Position numbers and translations under genes: made by a program. From Sanderia malayensis (Eukaryota; Cnidaria; Scyphozoa; Semaeostomeae; Pelagiidae), in contig RQOL01000430.1 of NCBI GenBank assembly GCA_013076295.1, forward strand, positions 1 to 64,000: 64,000 nucleotides of DNA. The letters run 5' to 3'. Below the pieces are notes generated by a model. It was not told where the DNA came from. It saw only the letters and a list, made by a program, of their open reading frames with translations, and did no database searches. Below are positions 48,490-64,000 of this stretch, piece by piece (within the stretch, counting starts at the first letter, position 1; every line of letters begins with the position of its first letter).

Positions 48490-51400
48490 ATTAATCCACG
48501 TAACCACAGCTGAAAGTATATGGAATGCATCTTTGGTTAAGTCTTTTCACTGATATTGACACCCATTCCCAAAATTTACGCATGAATCCATGTAACTGCA
48601 GCTAAAAGGTATTAAAAAACACCCTTATTTACTTGTTTTCAGTGATATTAACATTTATTCCCTGAATTTACACATGAATCCGATAGTAACGTTCTTTCCA
48701 CAATTTACGCATAAATCCCCATAACCACAGTTCAAACTCTTTAAAATACACTAATACTTACTGGTTTTCAGTGATATGAATATTCATTCCCACAAGTTAA
48801 CACATGAATCCGGTAATAACGTTCATTCCCACAATTTACACATGAATCCACGTAAATTCAGCTAAAACATAATAAGGTACAACTTTATTTACATGTTTTT
48901 AGTGATAATTGCATCTAATCCCACAATTTACACTGAATCCGAATATAATTAATTCCACAATTTTCAAATGAATCCACGTAACCACAACTAAAACTATTGG
49001 AATGCATCTTTGTTACTCTTTTCACTGATATTACACCCATTCCCACAATTTACGCATGAATCCAAGTAACTGCAGCTAAAAGGTATAAAAAACCCTATTT
49101 ACTTGTTTTCAGTAATTAACATTTATTCCCACAATTTACACATGAATCCGATATTAACGTTCTTCCCACAATTTACGCATGAGTCCCATAACTACTGCTC
49201 ACATTCTTGAAATACACCTATTTTTTGTTTTCAGTGATATTAACATTCATTCCCACAGTTTTCAAATTAATCCACGTAACCACAGCTGAAAGTATATGGA
49301 ATGCATCTTTGGCTACGTCTTTCACTGATATGACACCCATTCCCACACTTTACGCATGAATCCATGTAATTGCAGCTTAAAGGTATTAAAAAACACCCTA
49401 TTTACTGTTCAGTAATTAACATTTATTCCCACAATTTACACATGAATCCGATATTAACGTTCGTTCCCACAATTTTACGCATGAGTCCCCATAACTACTG
49501 CTCACACTAGTAAGATACCCCCTTATTACTGGTTTTCAGTGATATTAGCTAACATTCATTCCAACAATTTAGACATAAGTCAGATATTAACGTTCATTCC
49601 CATAATTTACACATGAAGCCCATTATAACCTTCTTTCTCACAATTTACACATTAATCCACGTAATTTCAGCTAAAACATAATAAATTACACCTTTATCTA
49701 CATGTTTTTAGTGATAATTACATCTGTTCCACACAATTTACAATGAATCCGATATTAAAATAAATTCCCACAATTTTCAAATGAATCCACGTAACCACAG
49801 CTAAAGCTATATGGAATGCATCTTTGGTTAAGTTTTCACTGATATTGACACCCATTCCCAAAAATTACGCATGAATCCATGTGACTGCAGCTAAAAGGTA
49901 TTAAAAAACACCATTATTTACTTGTTTTCAGTGATATTAACATTTATTCCCAAATTTACACATGAATCCGATATTAGCGTTCCTTCCCACAATTTACGCA
50001 TGAGTCCCCATAACTACTGCTCACACTAATTAAAATACCCCCTTCTTTACTGGTTTTCAGTGATATTAGCTAACATTCATTCCCACAATTTAGACAAAAT
50101 CAGATATTGACGTTGATTCCCATAATTAACACATGAATGCCATTATAACCTTCTTTCTCACAATTTACACATTAATCCACCTAATTCAGCTAAAACATAA
50201 TAAATTACACCATTATCTACATGTTTTTAGTATAATTACATCTGTTTCCACAATTTACAATGAATCCGATATTAAAATTAATTCCCACAATTTTCAAATG
50301 AATCCACGTAGCCACAGCTAAAGCTATATGGAATGCATCTTTGGTTAAGTCTTTTCACTAATATTGACACCCATTCCCAAAAATTACGCATGATCCATGT
50401 AACTGCAGCTAAAGTATTAAAAAACACCCTTATTTACTTGTTTTCAGTGATATTAACATTTATTCCCACAATTTACACATGAATCCGATATTAGCGTTCC
50501 TTCCCACAATTTACGCACGAGTCCCCATAACTACTGCTCGCACTCCTTAAAATACACCGTTATTTATTTGTTTTCAGTGATATTAACATTCATTCCACAA
50601 TTTAAACATGATTCCGATATTAACGTTCATTCCCACAATTTACACATGATTTCGATATGAACGTTCCTTCCCACAATTTATGCATAAATCCCCATAAACT
50701 ACTGCTCACACTCTTTAAAATACACCGTTACTTATTTGTTTTCTGTGATATTAACATTCATTCCCACAATTTCAACATGAAACCGATATTAACGTTCATT
50801 CCCACAATTTACACATGAATCCGATATGAACGTTCCTTCCCACAATTTACGCATGAGTCCCCATAACTACTGCTCACATTCCTTAAAATACACCGTTATT
50901 TATTTGTTTTTAGTGATATTAACATTCATTCCCACAATTTTCAAATAAATCCACGTAACCACAGCTGAAAGTATATGGAATGCATCTTTGGTTAAGTCTT
51001 TTCACTGATATTGACACCCATTCCCAAAATTTACGCATGAATCCATGTAACTGCAGCTAAAAGGTATTAAAAAACACCCTTATTTACTTGTTTTCAGTGA
51101 TATTAACATTTATTCCCTGAATTTACACATGAATCCGATAGTAACGTTTTTCCACAATTTACGCATAAATCCCATAACCACAGTTCAAACTCTTTAAAAT
51201 ACACTAATACTTACTGGTTTTCAGTGATATGAATATTCATTCCCACAAGTTAACACATGAATCCGGTAATAACGTTCATTCCACAATTTACACATGAATC
51301 CACGTAAATTCAGCTAAAACATAATAAGGTACAACTTTATTTACATGTTTTTAGTGATAATTGGATCTAATCCCACAATTTACACTGAATCCGATATTAT

Positions 51401-53664
51401 AATTAATTCCAAAAATTTTCAAATGAATACACGTAGGCACAGCTAAAACTAATTGGAAGGCATCTTTGGTTACTTCTTTTCACTGATGATATTGTTACTT
51501 ATTCCCACAATTTATACATGAATCCACGTAATTTAAGGTAAAACATAATAAAGTAGACCTTAATTTACATGTTTTAGTGATAATTACATCTATTCCCACA
51601 ATTTACAATGAATCCGATACTAAAATTTATTCTCACGATTTTCAAATGAATCCACGTAACCACAACTAAAACTATATGGAATGCATCTTGGTTACGTCTT
51701 TTCACTGATATTGACACCCATTCCCACACTTTACGCATGAATCCATGTAACTGCAGCTTAAAGGTATTAAAAAACACCCTTATTTACTTGTTTCAGTGAT
51801 ATTAACATTTATTCCCACAATTTACACATGAATCCGATATTAACGTTCGTTCCACAATTTACGCATGAGTCCCCATAACTACTGCTCACACTAATTAAAA
51901 TACCCCTTATTTACTGGTTTTCAGTGATATTAGCTAACATTCATTCCCACAATTTAGACAAAAATCAGATATTGACGTTGATTCCCATAATTAACACATG
52001 AATGCCATTATAACCTTCTTTCTCACAATTTACACATTAATCCACCTAATTTCAGCTAAAACATAATAAATCACACCATTATCTACATGTTTTTAGTGAT
52101 AATTACATCTGTTCCCACAATTTACAATGAATCCGATATTAAAATTAATTCCCACAATTTCAAATGAATCCACGTAGCCACAGCTAAAGCTATATGGAAT
52201 GCATCTTGGTTAAGTCTTTTCACTAATATTGACACCCATTCCCAAAATTACGCATGAATCCATGTAACTGCAGCTAAAAGGTATTAAAAAACACCCTTAT
52301 TTACTTGTTTTCAGTGATATTAACATTTATTCCCACAATTTATACATGAATCCGATATTAGCGTTCCTTCCCACAATTTACGCACGAGTCCCATAACTAC
52401 TGCTCGCACTCCTTAAAATACACCGTTATTTATTTATTTATTTTCAGTGATATTTACATTCATTCCCACAATTTGAACATGATTCCGATATTAACGTTCA
52501 TTCCCACAATTTACACATGATTTCGATATGAACGTTCCTTCCACAATTTATGCATAAATCCCATAACTACTGCTCACACTCTTTAAAATATACCGTTACT
52601 TATTTGTTTTCTGTGATATTAACATTCATGTCCCACAATTTCAACATGAAACCGATATTAACGTTCATTCCCACAATTTACACATGAATCCGATATAAAC
52701 GTTCCTTCCCACAATTTATGGATAAATCCCCATAACTACAGTTCACACTCCTTAAAAAACACCATTTTTGACTTGTTTTCGGTGATATTAACATTTATTC
52801 CCACAATTTACACATGAATCCGATATTAACGTTCTTCCCACAATTTAGGCATGAGTCCCCATAACTACTGCTGAAACTCTTTAAAATACACCGTTATTTA
52901 TATGTTTCAGTGATATTAACGTTCACTCCCACAAGTTAACACATGAATCCTATAATAACTTCATTCCCACAATTTACAAATGAATCCACGTAATTTCAGC
53001 AAAAACATAATAAAGTACTACTTTATTTACATGTTTTCAACCATAACTACATCTATTCCAACAATTTACAATGAATCCGATATTAAAATTAATTCCCACA
53101 ATTTTCAAATGAATCCACATAACAACAACTAAAACTTCATGGAATTCATCTTTGGTTACCTCTTTTCACTGATGAATATTGTTACTTATTCCCACAATTT
53201 ACACATGAATCCACGTAATTTCAGGTAAAACATAATAAAGTAGACCTTAATTTACATGTTTTAGTGATAATTACATCTATTCCACAATTTACAATGAATC
53301 CGATACTAAAATTAATTCTCACGATTTTCAAATGAATCCACGTAGCCACAACTAAAACTATATGGAATGCATCTTTGGTTACGTCTTTTCACTGATATTG
53401 ACACCCATTCCCACAATTGCGCGTGAATCCATGTAAATACAGCTAAAAGTATTAAATTACACCCTTCTTTACTTGTTTTCAGTGATATTAGCATTCATTC
53501 CCACAAATTAAACATCAATCCAATATTAGCGTTCATTCCCACAATTTACACGTGAGTCCATGTAACGGCAGCTAAAACATAATAAGGTACAACTTTATTT
53601 ACATGCTTTTAGTGATAATTGCATCTATTCCCACGATTTACACTGAATCCGATATTATAATTAA

Positions 53665-53841
53665 CTAGGAAGGCTGGCGCGCTTCGGGCGCCACCTCCCT
53701 AGTGTTTTAGCCTTCGATGTGAGTGGAACAGCGATCTTGAACAAAAGTGGGGTGGGTTTCTCTTATTTTGGCCTTCGATCTGAGTGGAACAGACCTTGAA
53801 CAAAAGTGGGGTGGGTTTCTGTTATTTTGGCCTTCGAGAAC
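53665..53841 (-). mobile_element. Helitron-like cassette, copy 5 (177 bp)
   Basis: Same cassette and junctions as the 26123 copy, but two bases shorter because the second 61-bp repeat reads AACAGACC where the other copies have AACAGCGACC. It lies in the downstream 13.4-kb duplicate. Confidence 0.6.
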
Positions 53842-55406
53842 TTAATTTACATGTTTTTAGTGATAATTACATCTATTCCCACAATTTACAATGAATCCGA
53901 TACTAAAATTAATTCTCACGATTTTCAAATGAATCCACTTAACCACAACTAAAACTATATGGAATGCATCTTTGGTTACTTATTTTAACTGATGTTGACA
54001 CACATTCCCACACTTTGCGCATGAACCCAAGTAACTGCAGCTAAAAGGTATTAAAAAACACCCTTATTTACTTGTTTTCAGTGATATTAACATGTATTTT
54101 CAAAATTTACACATGAATCCGATATTAACGTTCATTCCCACATTTTACACATGAATCCGATATGAACGTTCCTTCCCACAATTTATGCATAAATCCCCAT
54201 AACTACTGCTCACACTCTTTATAATACACCGTTATTTATTTGTTTTCCCATAATAACATTCATTCCCACAATTTAAACATGAATTCAATATTAACGTTTA
54301 TTCCCTCAATTTACAAATGGATCCACGCAAATACAACTAGAAAGACTTAAAATGCACCCTTATTTACTTGCTTTCAGTGATTTTAACATTTATTCCCACA
54401 GTTTAAACATGAATCCGATATTAATGTTTATTCCCACAATTTACACATAAATCCATGTATTTTTAGTTAAACCAAAATAAAGTACACCTTTATGAAAATG
54501 TTTAGTTATATTAACATTTATTCCCACAATTTACAATGAATCCGATATTAAAATTCAATCCCACAACTTTCAAATGAATCCACGTAATCACAGCTAAAAC
54601 TAATTGGAAGGCATCTTTGGTTACCTCTTTTAACTGATGATATTTAAACCCATTCCCACAATTTGCGCGTGAATCCATGTAAATCAGCTAAAACGTATTA
54701 AATTACACCCTTCTTTACTTGTTTTCAGTGATATTAGCATTCATTCCCACAAATTAAACATCAATCCAATATTAGCGTTCATTCCCACAATTTACACGGA
54801 GTCCATGTAACGGCAGCTAAATGGTGTTAAAATACTCCCTTATTTACCTGTTCTCCGTGATATTAACATTCATTCCCGCAATTTAAAAATGAATCCGATA
54901 TTAATGTTCCTTCCCACAATTTACGCAAGAATCCTCATAACTACAGCACACACTATTTAAAACACACCATATTTACTGGTTTTTAGTGATATTAACATTA
55001 ATTCAAATGTTAGCATAAATCCGATATTAACGTTCATTCCAACGATTTACACATGAATCCCATATTTTTCATTCCCCGAATTTACACATGAATCCGATAG
55101 TAACGTTCTTTCCCACAATTTACGCATATATCCCCATAACTACAGTTCACACTCTTTAAATACACTAATACTTACTGGTTTTCAGTGATATTAACATTCA
55201 TTCCCACAAGTTAAACATGAATCCGATATTAACGTTCACTCGCACAAGTTAACACATGAATCCGGTAATAACGTTCATTCCCACAATTTACACATGAATC
55301 CATGTAAATTCAGCTAAAACATAATAAGGTACAACTTTATTTACATGCTTTTAGTGATAATTGCATCTATTCCCACAATTTACACTGAATCCGATATTAT
55401 AATTAA

Positions 55407-55585
55407 CTAGGAAGGCTGGCGCGCTTCGGGCGCCACCTCCCTAGTGTTTTAGCCTTCGATGTGAGTGGAACAGCGATCTTGAACAAAAGTGGGGTGGGTT
55501 TCTCTTATTTTGGCCTTCGATCTGAGTGGAACAGCGACCTTGAACAAAAGTGGGGTGGGTTTCTGTTATTTTGGCCTTCGAGAAC
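55407..55585 (-). mobile_element. 179-bp Helitron-like cassette, copy 6
   Basis: Counterpart of the 27880 copy, 1742 bp after copy 5. Same TTAA borders, hairpin and two 61-bp repeats. Confidence 0.6.
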
Positions 55586-58500
55586 TTAATTTACATGTTT
55601 TTAGTGATAATTACATCTATTCCCACAATTTACAATGAATCCGATACTAAAATTAATTCTCACGATTTTCAAATGAATCCACTTAACCACAACTAAAACT
55701 ATATGGAATGCATCTTTGGTTACCTATTTTAGCTGATGTTGACACCCATCCCACACTTTGCGCATGAACCCAAGTAACTGCAGCTAAAAGGTATTAAAAA
55801 ACACCCTTATTTACTTGTTTTCAGTGATATTAACATGTATTTTCAAAATTTACACATGAATCCGATATTAACGTTCATTCCCACATTTTACACATGAATC
55901 CGATATGAACGTTCCTTCCCACAATTTATGCATAAATCCCCATAACTACTGCTCACACTCTTTATAATACACCGTTATTTATTTGTTTTCAATGATATTA
56001 ACATTCATTCCCACAATTTAAACATGAATCCGATATTAACGTTCATTCCCACACTTTACACATGAATCCGATATGAACGTTCCTTCCCACAATTTATGGA
56101 TAAATCCCCATAACTACTGCTCACACTCTTTAAAATACACCGTTATTTATATGTTTTCAGTGATATTAACGTTCACTCCCACAAGTTAACACATGAATCC
56201 TATAATAACCTTCATTCCCACAATTTACACATGAATCCACGTAATTTCAGCAAAAACATAATAAAGTACAACTTTATTTACATAATTTTAGTGATAATTA
56301 CACCTATTCCCACAATTTACAATGGATCCGATATTAAAATTAATTCCCACAATTTTCAAATGACTCCACGTAACCACAACTAAAACTTTATGGAATTCAT
56401 CTTTGGTTACCCTTTTTCACTGATGATAATGACACTCATTCCAACCGTTTACAGATGAATCCGATATTAACGTTATTTCCCAAACTTAGGCATCAATCCC
56501 ATATTAATGTTCCTTCCCACAATTTTCACATGAATCCACGTAATTTCAGCTAAAACATAATGAAGTAGACCTTTATTTACATGTTTTCAATCATAATTAC
56601 ATCTATTCCCACAATTTACAATGAATCCGATATTAAAATTCATTCCCACAACTTTCAAATGAATCCACGTAACCACAGCTAAAACTATATGGCATGCATC
56701 TTTGGTTACGTCTTTTCATTGATATTGACACTCATTTCCACAATTTACGCATGAATCCATGTAACTGCAGCTAAAAGGTATTAAAACACCGCCCTATTTA
56801 GTTGTTTTCAGTGATAATAACATTCATTCCCACAATTTAAACATGAATTCAATATTAACGTTTAATCCCTCAATTTACAAAGGATCCACGCAAATACAGA
56901 TAGAAAGACTTAAAATGCACCCTTATTTACTTGCCTTCAATGATTTTAACATTTATTCCCACAGTTTAAACATGAATCCGATATTAATGTTTATTCCCAC
57001 AATCTACACATCAATCCATGTATTTTTAGCTAAACCAAAATAAAGTACACCTTTATTAAAATGTTTTAGTTATATTAACATTTATTCCCATAATTTACAA
57101 TGAATCCGATATTAAAATTCAATCCCACAACTTTCAAATGAATCCACGTAAGCACAGCTAAAACTAATTGGAATGCATCTTTGGTTACCTCTTTTCACTG
57201 ATGATATTTACACCCAATCCCACAATTTGCGCATGAATCCATGTAAATACAGCTAAAACGTATTAAAATACACCCTTCTTTACTTGTTTTCAGTGATATT
57301 AGCATTCAATCCCACAAATTAAACATCAATCCAATATTAGCGTTCATTCCCACAATTTACACGTGAGTCCATGTAACGGCAGCTAAATGGTATTAAAATT
57401 CTCCCTTATTTACCTGTTCTCCGTGATATTAACATTCATTCCCACAATTTAAAAATCAATCCGATATTAATGTTCCTTCCCGCAATTTACGCAAGAATTC
57501 CCATAACTACAGCACACACTATTTAAAACACAATATTTACTGGTTTTTAGTGATATTAACATTAATTCCCAAATTTTAAAATAAATCCGATATTAACGTT
57601 CATTCCAACAATTTACACATGAATCCCATATTAACTTTCATTCCCAGAATTTACACATGAATCCGATAGTAACGTTCTTTCCCACAATTTACGCATAAAT
57701 CCCCATACCTACAGTTCACACTCTTTAAAATACACTAATACTTACTGGTTTTCAGTGATATTAACATTCATTCCCACAATTTACAATGAATCCGATATTA
57801 TAATTAATTCCCACAATTTTCAAATGAATCCACGTAACCACAACTAAAACTATATGGAATGCATCTTTGATTACGTCTTTTCACTGATATTGACACCCAT
57901 TCCCACAATTTACGCATGAATCCAAGTAACTGCAGCTAAAAGGTATTAAAAACACCCTATTTACTTGTTTTCAGTGATATTAACATTTATTCCCACAATT
58001 TACACATGAATCCGATATTAACGTTCCTTCCCACAATTTACGCATGAGTCCCCATAACTACTGCTCACATTCCTTAAAATACACCGTTATTTATTTGTTT
58101 TCAGTGATATTAACATTCATTCCCACAATTTTCAAATTAATCCACGTAACCACAGCTGAAAGTATATGGAATGCATCTTTGGTTAAGTCTTTTCACTGAT
58201 ATTGACACCCATTCCCAAAATTTACGCATGAATCCATGTAACTGCAGCTAAAAGGTATTAAAAAACACCCTTATTTACTTGTTTTCAGTGATATTAACAT
58301 TTATTCCCTGAATTTACACATGAATCCGATAGTAACGTTCTTTCCACAATTTACGCATAAATCCCATAACCACAGTTCAAACTCTTTAAAATACACTAAT
58401 ACTTACTGGTTTTCAGTGATATGAATATTCATTCCCACAAGTTAACACATGAATCCGGTAATAACGTTCATTCCCACAATTTACACATGAATCCACGTAA

Positions 58501-61500
58501 ATTCAGCTAAAACATAATATACCTTATTTACATGTTTTTAGTGATAATTATCTATCCCACAATTTACACTGAATCCGATATAAATTTAATTCCAATTTTC
58601 AAATGAATCCACGTAACAGCTAAAACTATATGGAAGCATCTTTGGTTACGTCTTTTCACTGATATTTGACACCCATTCCCACACTTTACATGAATCCACG
58701 TAATGCAGCTTAAAGGTATTAAAAAACCTTATTTACTTGTTTTCAGTGATATTACATTATTCCCAAATTTACATGAATCCGATATTAACGTTCATTCCAC
58801 ATTTTACAAATGAATCCGATATGAACGTTCCTTCCAAATTTATGCATAAATCCCATAATATGCTCACACTCTTTATAATCACCGTTATTTATTTGTTTTC
58901 AATGATATTAACATTCATTCCCACAATTTAAACATGAATCCGATATTAACGTTCATTCCCACACTTTACACATGAATCCGATATGAACGTTCCTTCCCAC
59001 AATTTATGGATAAATCCCATAACTACTGCTCACACTCTTTAAAATACACCGTTATTTATATGTTTTCAGTGATATTAACGTTCACTCCCACAAGTTAACA
59101 CATGAATCCTATAATAACCTTCATTCCACAATTTACACATGAATCCACGTAATTTCAGCAAAAACATAATAAAGTACAACTTTATTTACATAATTTTAGT
59201 GATAATTACACCTATTCCCACAATTTCAATGGATCCGATATTAAAATTAATTCCCACAATTTTCAAATGACTCCACGTAACCACAACTAAAACTTTATGG
59301 AATTCATCTTTGGTTACCCTTTTTCACTGATGATAATGACACTCATTCCAACCGTTTACAGATGAATCCGATATTAACGTTATTTCCCACAACTTAGGCA
59401 TCAATCCCATATTAATGTTCCTTCCCACAATTTTCACATGAATCCACGTAATTTCAGCTAAAACATAATAAAGTAGACCTTTATTTACATGTTTTCAATC
59501 ATAATTACATCTATTCCCACAATTTACAATGAATCCGATATTAAAATTCATTCCCACAACTTTCAAGTGAATCCACGTAACCACAGCCAAAACTATATGG
59601 CATGCATCTTTGGTTACGTCTTTTCATTGATATTGACACTCATTTCCACAATTTACGCATGAATCCATGTAACTGCAGCTAAAGGTATTAAAACACCGCC
59701 CTATTTAGTTGTTTTCAGTGATAATAACATTCATTCCCACAATTTAAACATGAATTCAATATTAACGTTTAATCCTCAATTTACAAAGGATCCACGCAAA
59801 TACAGATAGAAAGACTTAAAATGCACCCTTATTTACTTGCCTTCAATGATTTTAACATTTATTCCCACAGTTTAAACATGAATCCGATATTAATGTTTAT
59901 TCCCACAATCTACACATCAATCCATGTATTTTTAGCTAAACCAAAATAAAGTACACCTTTATTAAAATGTTTTAGTTATATTAACATTTATTCCATAATT
60001 TACAATGAATCCGATATTAAATTCAATCCACAACTTTCAAATGATCCACGTAAGCACAGCTAAAACTAATTGGAATGCATCTTTGGTTACCTCTTTTCAC
60101 TGATGATATTTACACCAATCCACAATTTGCGCATGAATCCATGTAATACAGCTAAAACGTATTAAAATACACCTTCTTTACTTGTTTTCAGTGATATTAG
60201 CATTCAATCCCACAAATTAAACATCAATCCAATATTAGCGTTCATTCCCACAATTTACACGTGAGTCCATGTAACGGCAGCTAAATGGTATTAAAATTCT
60301 CCCTTATTTACCTGTTCTCGTGATATTAACATTCATTCCCAATTTAAAAATCAATCCGATATTAATGTTTTCCCGCAATTTACGCAAGAATTCCCATAAC
60401 TACAGCACACACTATTTAAAACACACCCATATTTACTGGTTTTTAGTGATATTAACATTAATTCCCCAAATTTTAAAATAAATCCGATATTAACGTTCAT
60501 TCCACAATTTACACATGAATCCCATATTAACTTTCATTCCCAGAATTTACACATGAATCCGATAGTAACGTTCTTTCCCACAATTTACGCATAAATCCCA
60601 TACCTACAGTTCACACTCTTTAAAATACACTAATACTTACTGGTTTTCAGTGATATTAACATTCATTCCCACAATTTACAATGAATCCGATATTATAATT
60701 AATTCCCACAATTTTCAAATGAATCCACGTAACCACAACTAAAACTATATGGAATGCATCTTTGATTACGTCTTTTCACTGATATTGACACCCATTCCAC
60801 AATTTACGCATGAATCCAAGTAACTGCAGCTAAAAGGTATTAAAAACACCCTATTTACTTGTTTTCAGTGATATTAACATTTATTCCCACAATTTACACA
60901 TGAATCCGATATTAACGTTCCTTCCCACAATTTACGCATGAGTCCCCATAACTACTGCTCACATTCCTTAAAATACACCGTTATTTATTTGTTTTCAGTG
61001 ATATTAACATTCATTCCCAAATTTCAAATTAATCCACGTAACCACAGCTGAAAGTATATGGAATGCATCTTTGGTTAAGTCTTTTCACTGATATTGACAC
61101 CCATTCCCAAAATTTACGCATGAATCCATGTAACTGCAGCTAAAGGTATTAAAAACACCCTTATTTACTTGTTTTCAGTGATATTACATTTATTCCCTGA
61201 ATTTACACATGAATCCGATAGTAACGTTCTTCCACAATTTACGCATAAATCCCATAACCACAGTTCAAACTCTTTAAAATACACTAATACTTACTGGTTT
61301 TCAGTGATATGAATATTCATTCCCACAAGTTAACACATGAATCCGGTAATAACGTTCATTCCCACAATTTACACATGAATCCGTAAATTCAGCTAAACAT
61401 AATAAGGTACAACTTTATTTACATGTTTTTAGTGATAATTGCATCTAATCCACAATTACACTGAATCCGATATTATAATTAATTCCAAAAATTTTCAAAT

Positions 61501-64000
61501 GAATACACGTAGGCACAGCTAAAACTAATTGGAAGGCATCTTTGGTTACCTCTTTTCACTGATGATATTGTTACTTATTCCCACAATTTATACATGAATC
61601 CACGTAATTTAAGGTAAAACATAATAAAGTAGACCTTAATTTACATGTTTTTAGTGATAATTACATCTATTCCCACAATTTACAATGAATCCGATACTAA
61701 AATTTATTCTCACGATTTTCAAATGAATCACGTAACCACAACTAAAACTATATGGAATGCATCTTTGGTTACGTCTTTTCACTGATATTGACACCTTCCA
61801 CAATTTACACATGAATCCATGTAAATTCAGCTAAAACATAATAAGGTACAACTTTATTTACATGCTTTTAGTGATAATTGCATCTATTCCCACAATTTAC
61901 ACATGAATCCGATATTAACGTTCGTTCCCACAATTTACGCATGAGTCCCCATAACTACTGCTCACACTAGTTAAGATACCCCCTTATTTACTGGTTTTCA
62001 GTGATATTAGCTAACATTCATTCCAACAATTTAGACATAAATCAGATATTAACGTTCATTCCCATAATTTACACATGAAGCCCATTATAACCTTCTTTCC
62101 ACAATTTACACATTAATCCACCTAATTTCAGCTAAAACATAATAATTACACCTTTATCTACATGTTTTTAAGTGATAATTACATCTGTTCCCACAATTTA
62201 CAATGAATCCGATATTAAAATTAATTCCCACAATTTTCAAATGAATCCACGTAGCCACAGCTAAAGATATATGGAATGCATCTTTGGTTAAGTCTTTTCA
62301 CTGATATTGACACCCATTCCCAAAAATTACGCATGAATCCATGTAACTGCAGCTAAAAGGTATTAAAAAACACCCTTATTTACTTGTTTTCAGTGATATT
62401 AACATTTATTCCCTGAATTTACACATGAATCCGATAGTAACGTTCTTTCCACACTTTACGCATAAATCCCCATAACCACAGTTCAAACTCTTTAAAATAC
62501 ACTAATACTTACTGGTTTTCAGTGATATTAATATTCATTCCTACAAGTTAACACATGAATCCGGTAATAACGTTCATTCCCACAATTTACACATGAATCC
62601 ACGTAAATTCAGCTAAAACATAAAAAGGTACAACTTTATTTACATGTTTTTAGTGATAATTGCATCTAATCCCACAATTTACACTGAATCCGATATTAAA
62701 ATTCATTCCCACAACTTTCAAATGAATCCACGTAACCACAGCTAAAACTATATGGCATGCATCTTTGGTTACGTCTTTTCAATGATATTGACACTCATTT
62801 CCACAATTTACGCATGAATCCATGTAACTGCAGCTAAAAGATATTAAAACACCGCCCTATTTAGTTGTTTTCAGTGATAATAACATTCATTCCCACAATT
62901 TAAACATGAATTCAATATTAACGTTTAATCCCTCAATTTACAAAGGATCCACGCAAATACAGATAGAAAGACTTAAAATGCACCCTTATTTACTTGCCTT
63001 CAATGATTTTAACATTTATTCCCACAGTTTAAACATGAATCCGATATTAATGTTTATTCCCACAATCTACACATCAATCCATGTATTTTTAGCTAAACCA
63101 AAATAAAGTACACCTTTATTAAAATGTTTTAGTTATATTAACATTTATTCCCATAATTTACAATGAATCCGATATTAAAATTCAATCCCACAACTTTCAA
63201 ATGAATCCACGTAAGCACAGCTAAAACTAATTGGAATGCATCTTTGATTATGTCTTTTCACTGATATTGACACCCATTCCCACAATTTACGCATGAATCC
63301 CAGTAACTGCAGCTAAAAGGTATTAAAAACACCCTTATTTACTTGTTTTCAGTGATATTAACATTTATTCCCACAATTTACACATGAATCCGATATTAGC
63401 GTTCCTTCCCACAATTTACGCACGAGTCCCCATAACTACTGCTCGCACTCCTTAAAATACACCGTTATTTATTTGTTTTCAGTGATATTAACATTCATTC
63501 CCACAATTTGAACATGATTCCGATATTAACGTTCATTCCCACAATTTACACATGATTTCGATATGAACGTTCCTTCCCACAATTTATGCATAAATCCCAT
63601 ACTACTGCTCACACTCTTTAAAATACACCGTTACTTATTTGTTTTCTGTGATATTAACATTCATTCCCACAATTTCAACATGAAACCGATATTAACGTTC
63701 ATTCCCACAATTTACACATGAATCCGATATGAACGTTCCTTCCCACAATTTATGGATAAGTCCCCATAACTACAGTTCACACTCCTTAAAAAACACCATT
63801 TTTGACTTGTTTTCGGTGATATTAACATTTATTCCCACAATTTACACATGAATCCGATATTAACGTTTCTTCCCACAATTTAGGCATGAGTCCCCATAAC
63901 TACTGCTCAAACTCTTTAAAATACACCGTTATTTATATGTTTTCAGTGATATTAACGTTCACTCCCACAAGTTAACACATGAATCCTATAATAACCTTCA

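Larger units (their letters stand above)
48490..64000 (+). repeat. Satellite array, block 5 (with 13.4-kb duplication copy 2)
   Basis: Satellite to the window end. 48490-61890 repeats 20899-34440 in order, including two cassettes (53665, 55407) and the 66-codon module at 56843, 59750 (broken) and 62906. Stretches 48940-53300 and 58510-61500 contain very many one- or two-base losses, mostly in runs (CCC to CC, TTT to TT), relative to copy 1. This looks more like unpolished long-read sequence than biology. No gene is seen. Confidence 0.92.

Noticed and set aside
48284..48553. 89-codon ORF across the N gap
   Set aside because: It consists partly of unknown bases; the rest is satellite.

Overview
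This window is eukaryotic, most likely from an invertebrate animal. It has no host gene, no bacterial operon and no RNA gene that I can support. Spliceosomal splice signals, a CR1/L2-like LINE fragment and a tyrosine-recombinase (YR) retrotransposon of the Ngaro/DIRS order all point to a metazoan genome. The species cannot be fixed from this sequence alone.

About 54 kb of the 64 kb is one AT-rich satellite family, always in the same orientation. It is built from a short monomer of about 38 bp (TTCCCACAATTTACACATG..) and a long monomer of about 92 bp that shares the same first ~25 bp. These are arranged as roughly 130-bp dimers and then into higher-order repeats (HORs). I could measure periods of 744 bp, ~2.53 kb, ~2.95 kb and ~8.35 kb, plus a 13.4-kb segmental duplication at an offset of ~27.5 kb. 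A 179-bp GC-richer cassette with a Helitron-like hairpin end and two 61-bp repeats occurs six times, always at the same satellite phase. A 100-N assembly gap lies at 48390-48489.

Layout: 1-5478 satellite; 5479-6922 a 5'-truncated, frameshifted LINE on the minus strand with a 7-bp target-site duplication; 6923-39157 satellite with four cassettes; 39158-46921 a complete Ngaro-type YR retrotransposon on the minus strand; 46922-64000 satellite with the gap and two more cassettes.

The Ngaro-type element is the most interesting object. Its split direct repeats (A1 - ORFs - B1 - A2 - B2) are identical between copies, so the insertion is young. Its gag, RT/RNase H and YR reading frames are open with catalytic motifs present. 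The B1/A2 junction contains an 18-bp palindromic recombination site (AGAATAG-TAAC-CTATTCT). The element sits in a satellite copy at GATAG-TAAC-GTTCT with no duplication beyond the shared core, so the insertion fits site-specific recombination of a circular intermediate. All three downstream coding blocks start in phase 0 directly after strong 3' splice sites, and the only strong 5' splice site seen ends a 46-codon Q/A-rich leader exon, also in phase 0. This suggests that one leader exon may be spliced alternatively to Gag, RT/RH and YR. The YR exon read from its splice site completes an N-terminal C2-C2 zinc ribbon. The 1.9-kb first intron holds a 66-bp dimeric minisatellite.
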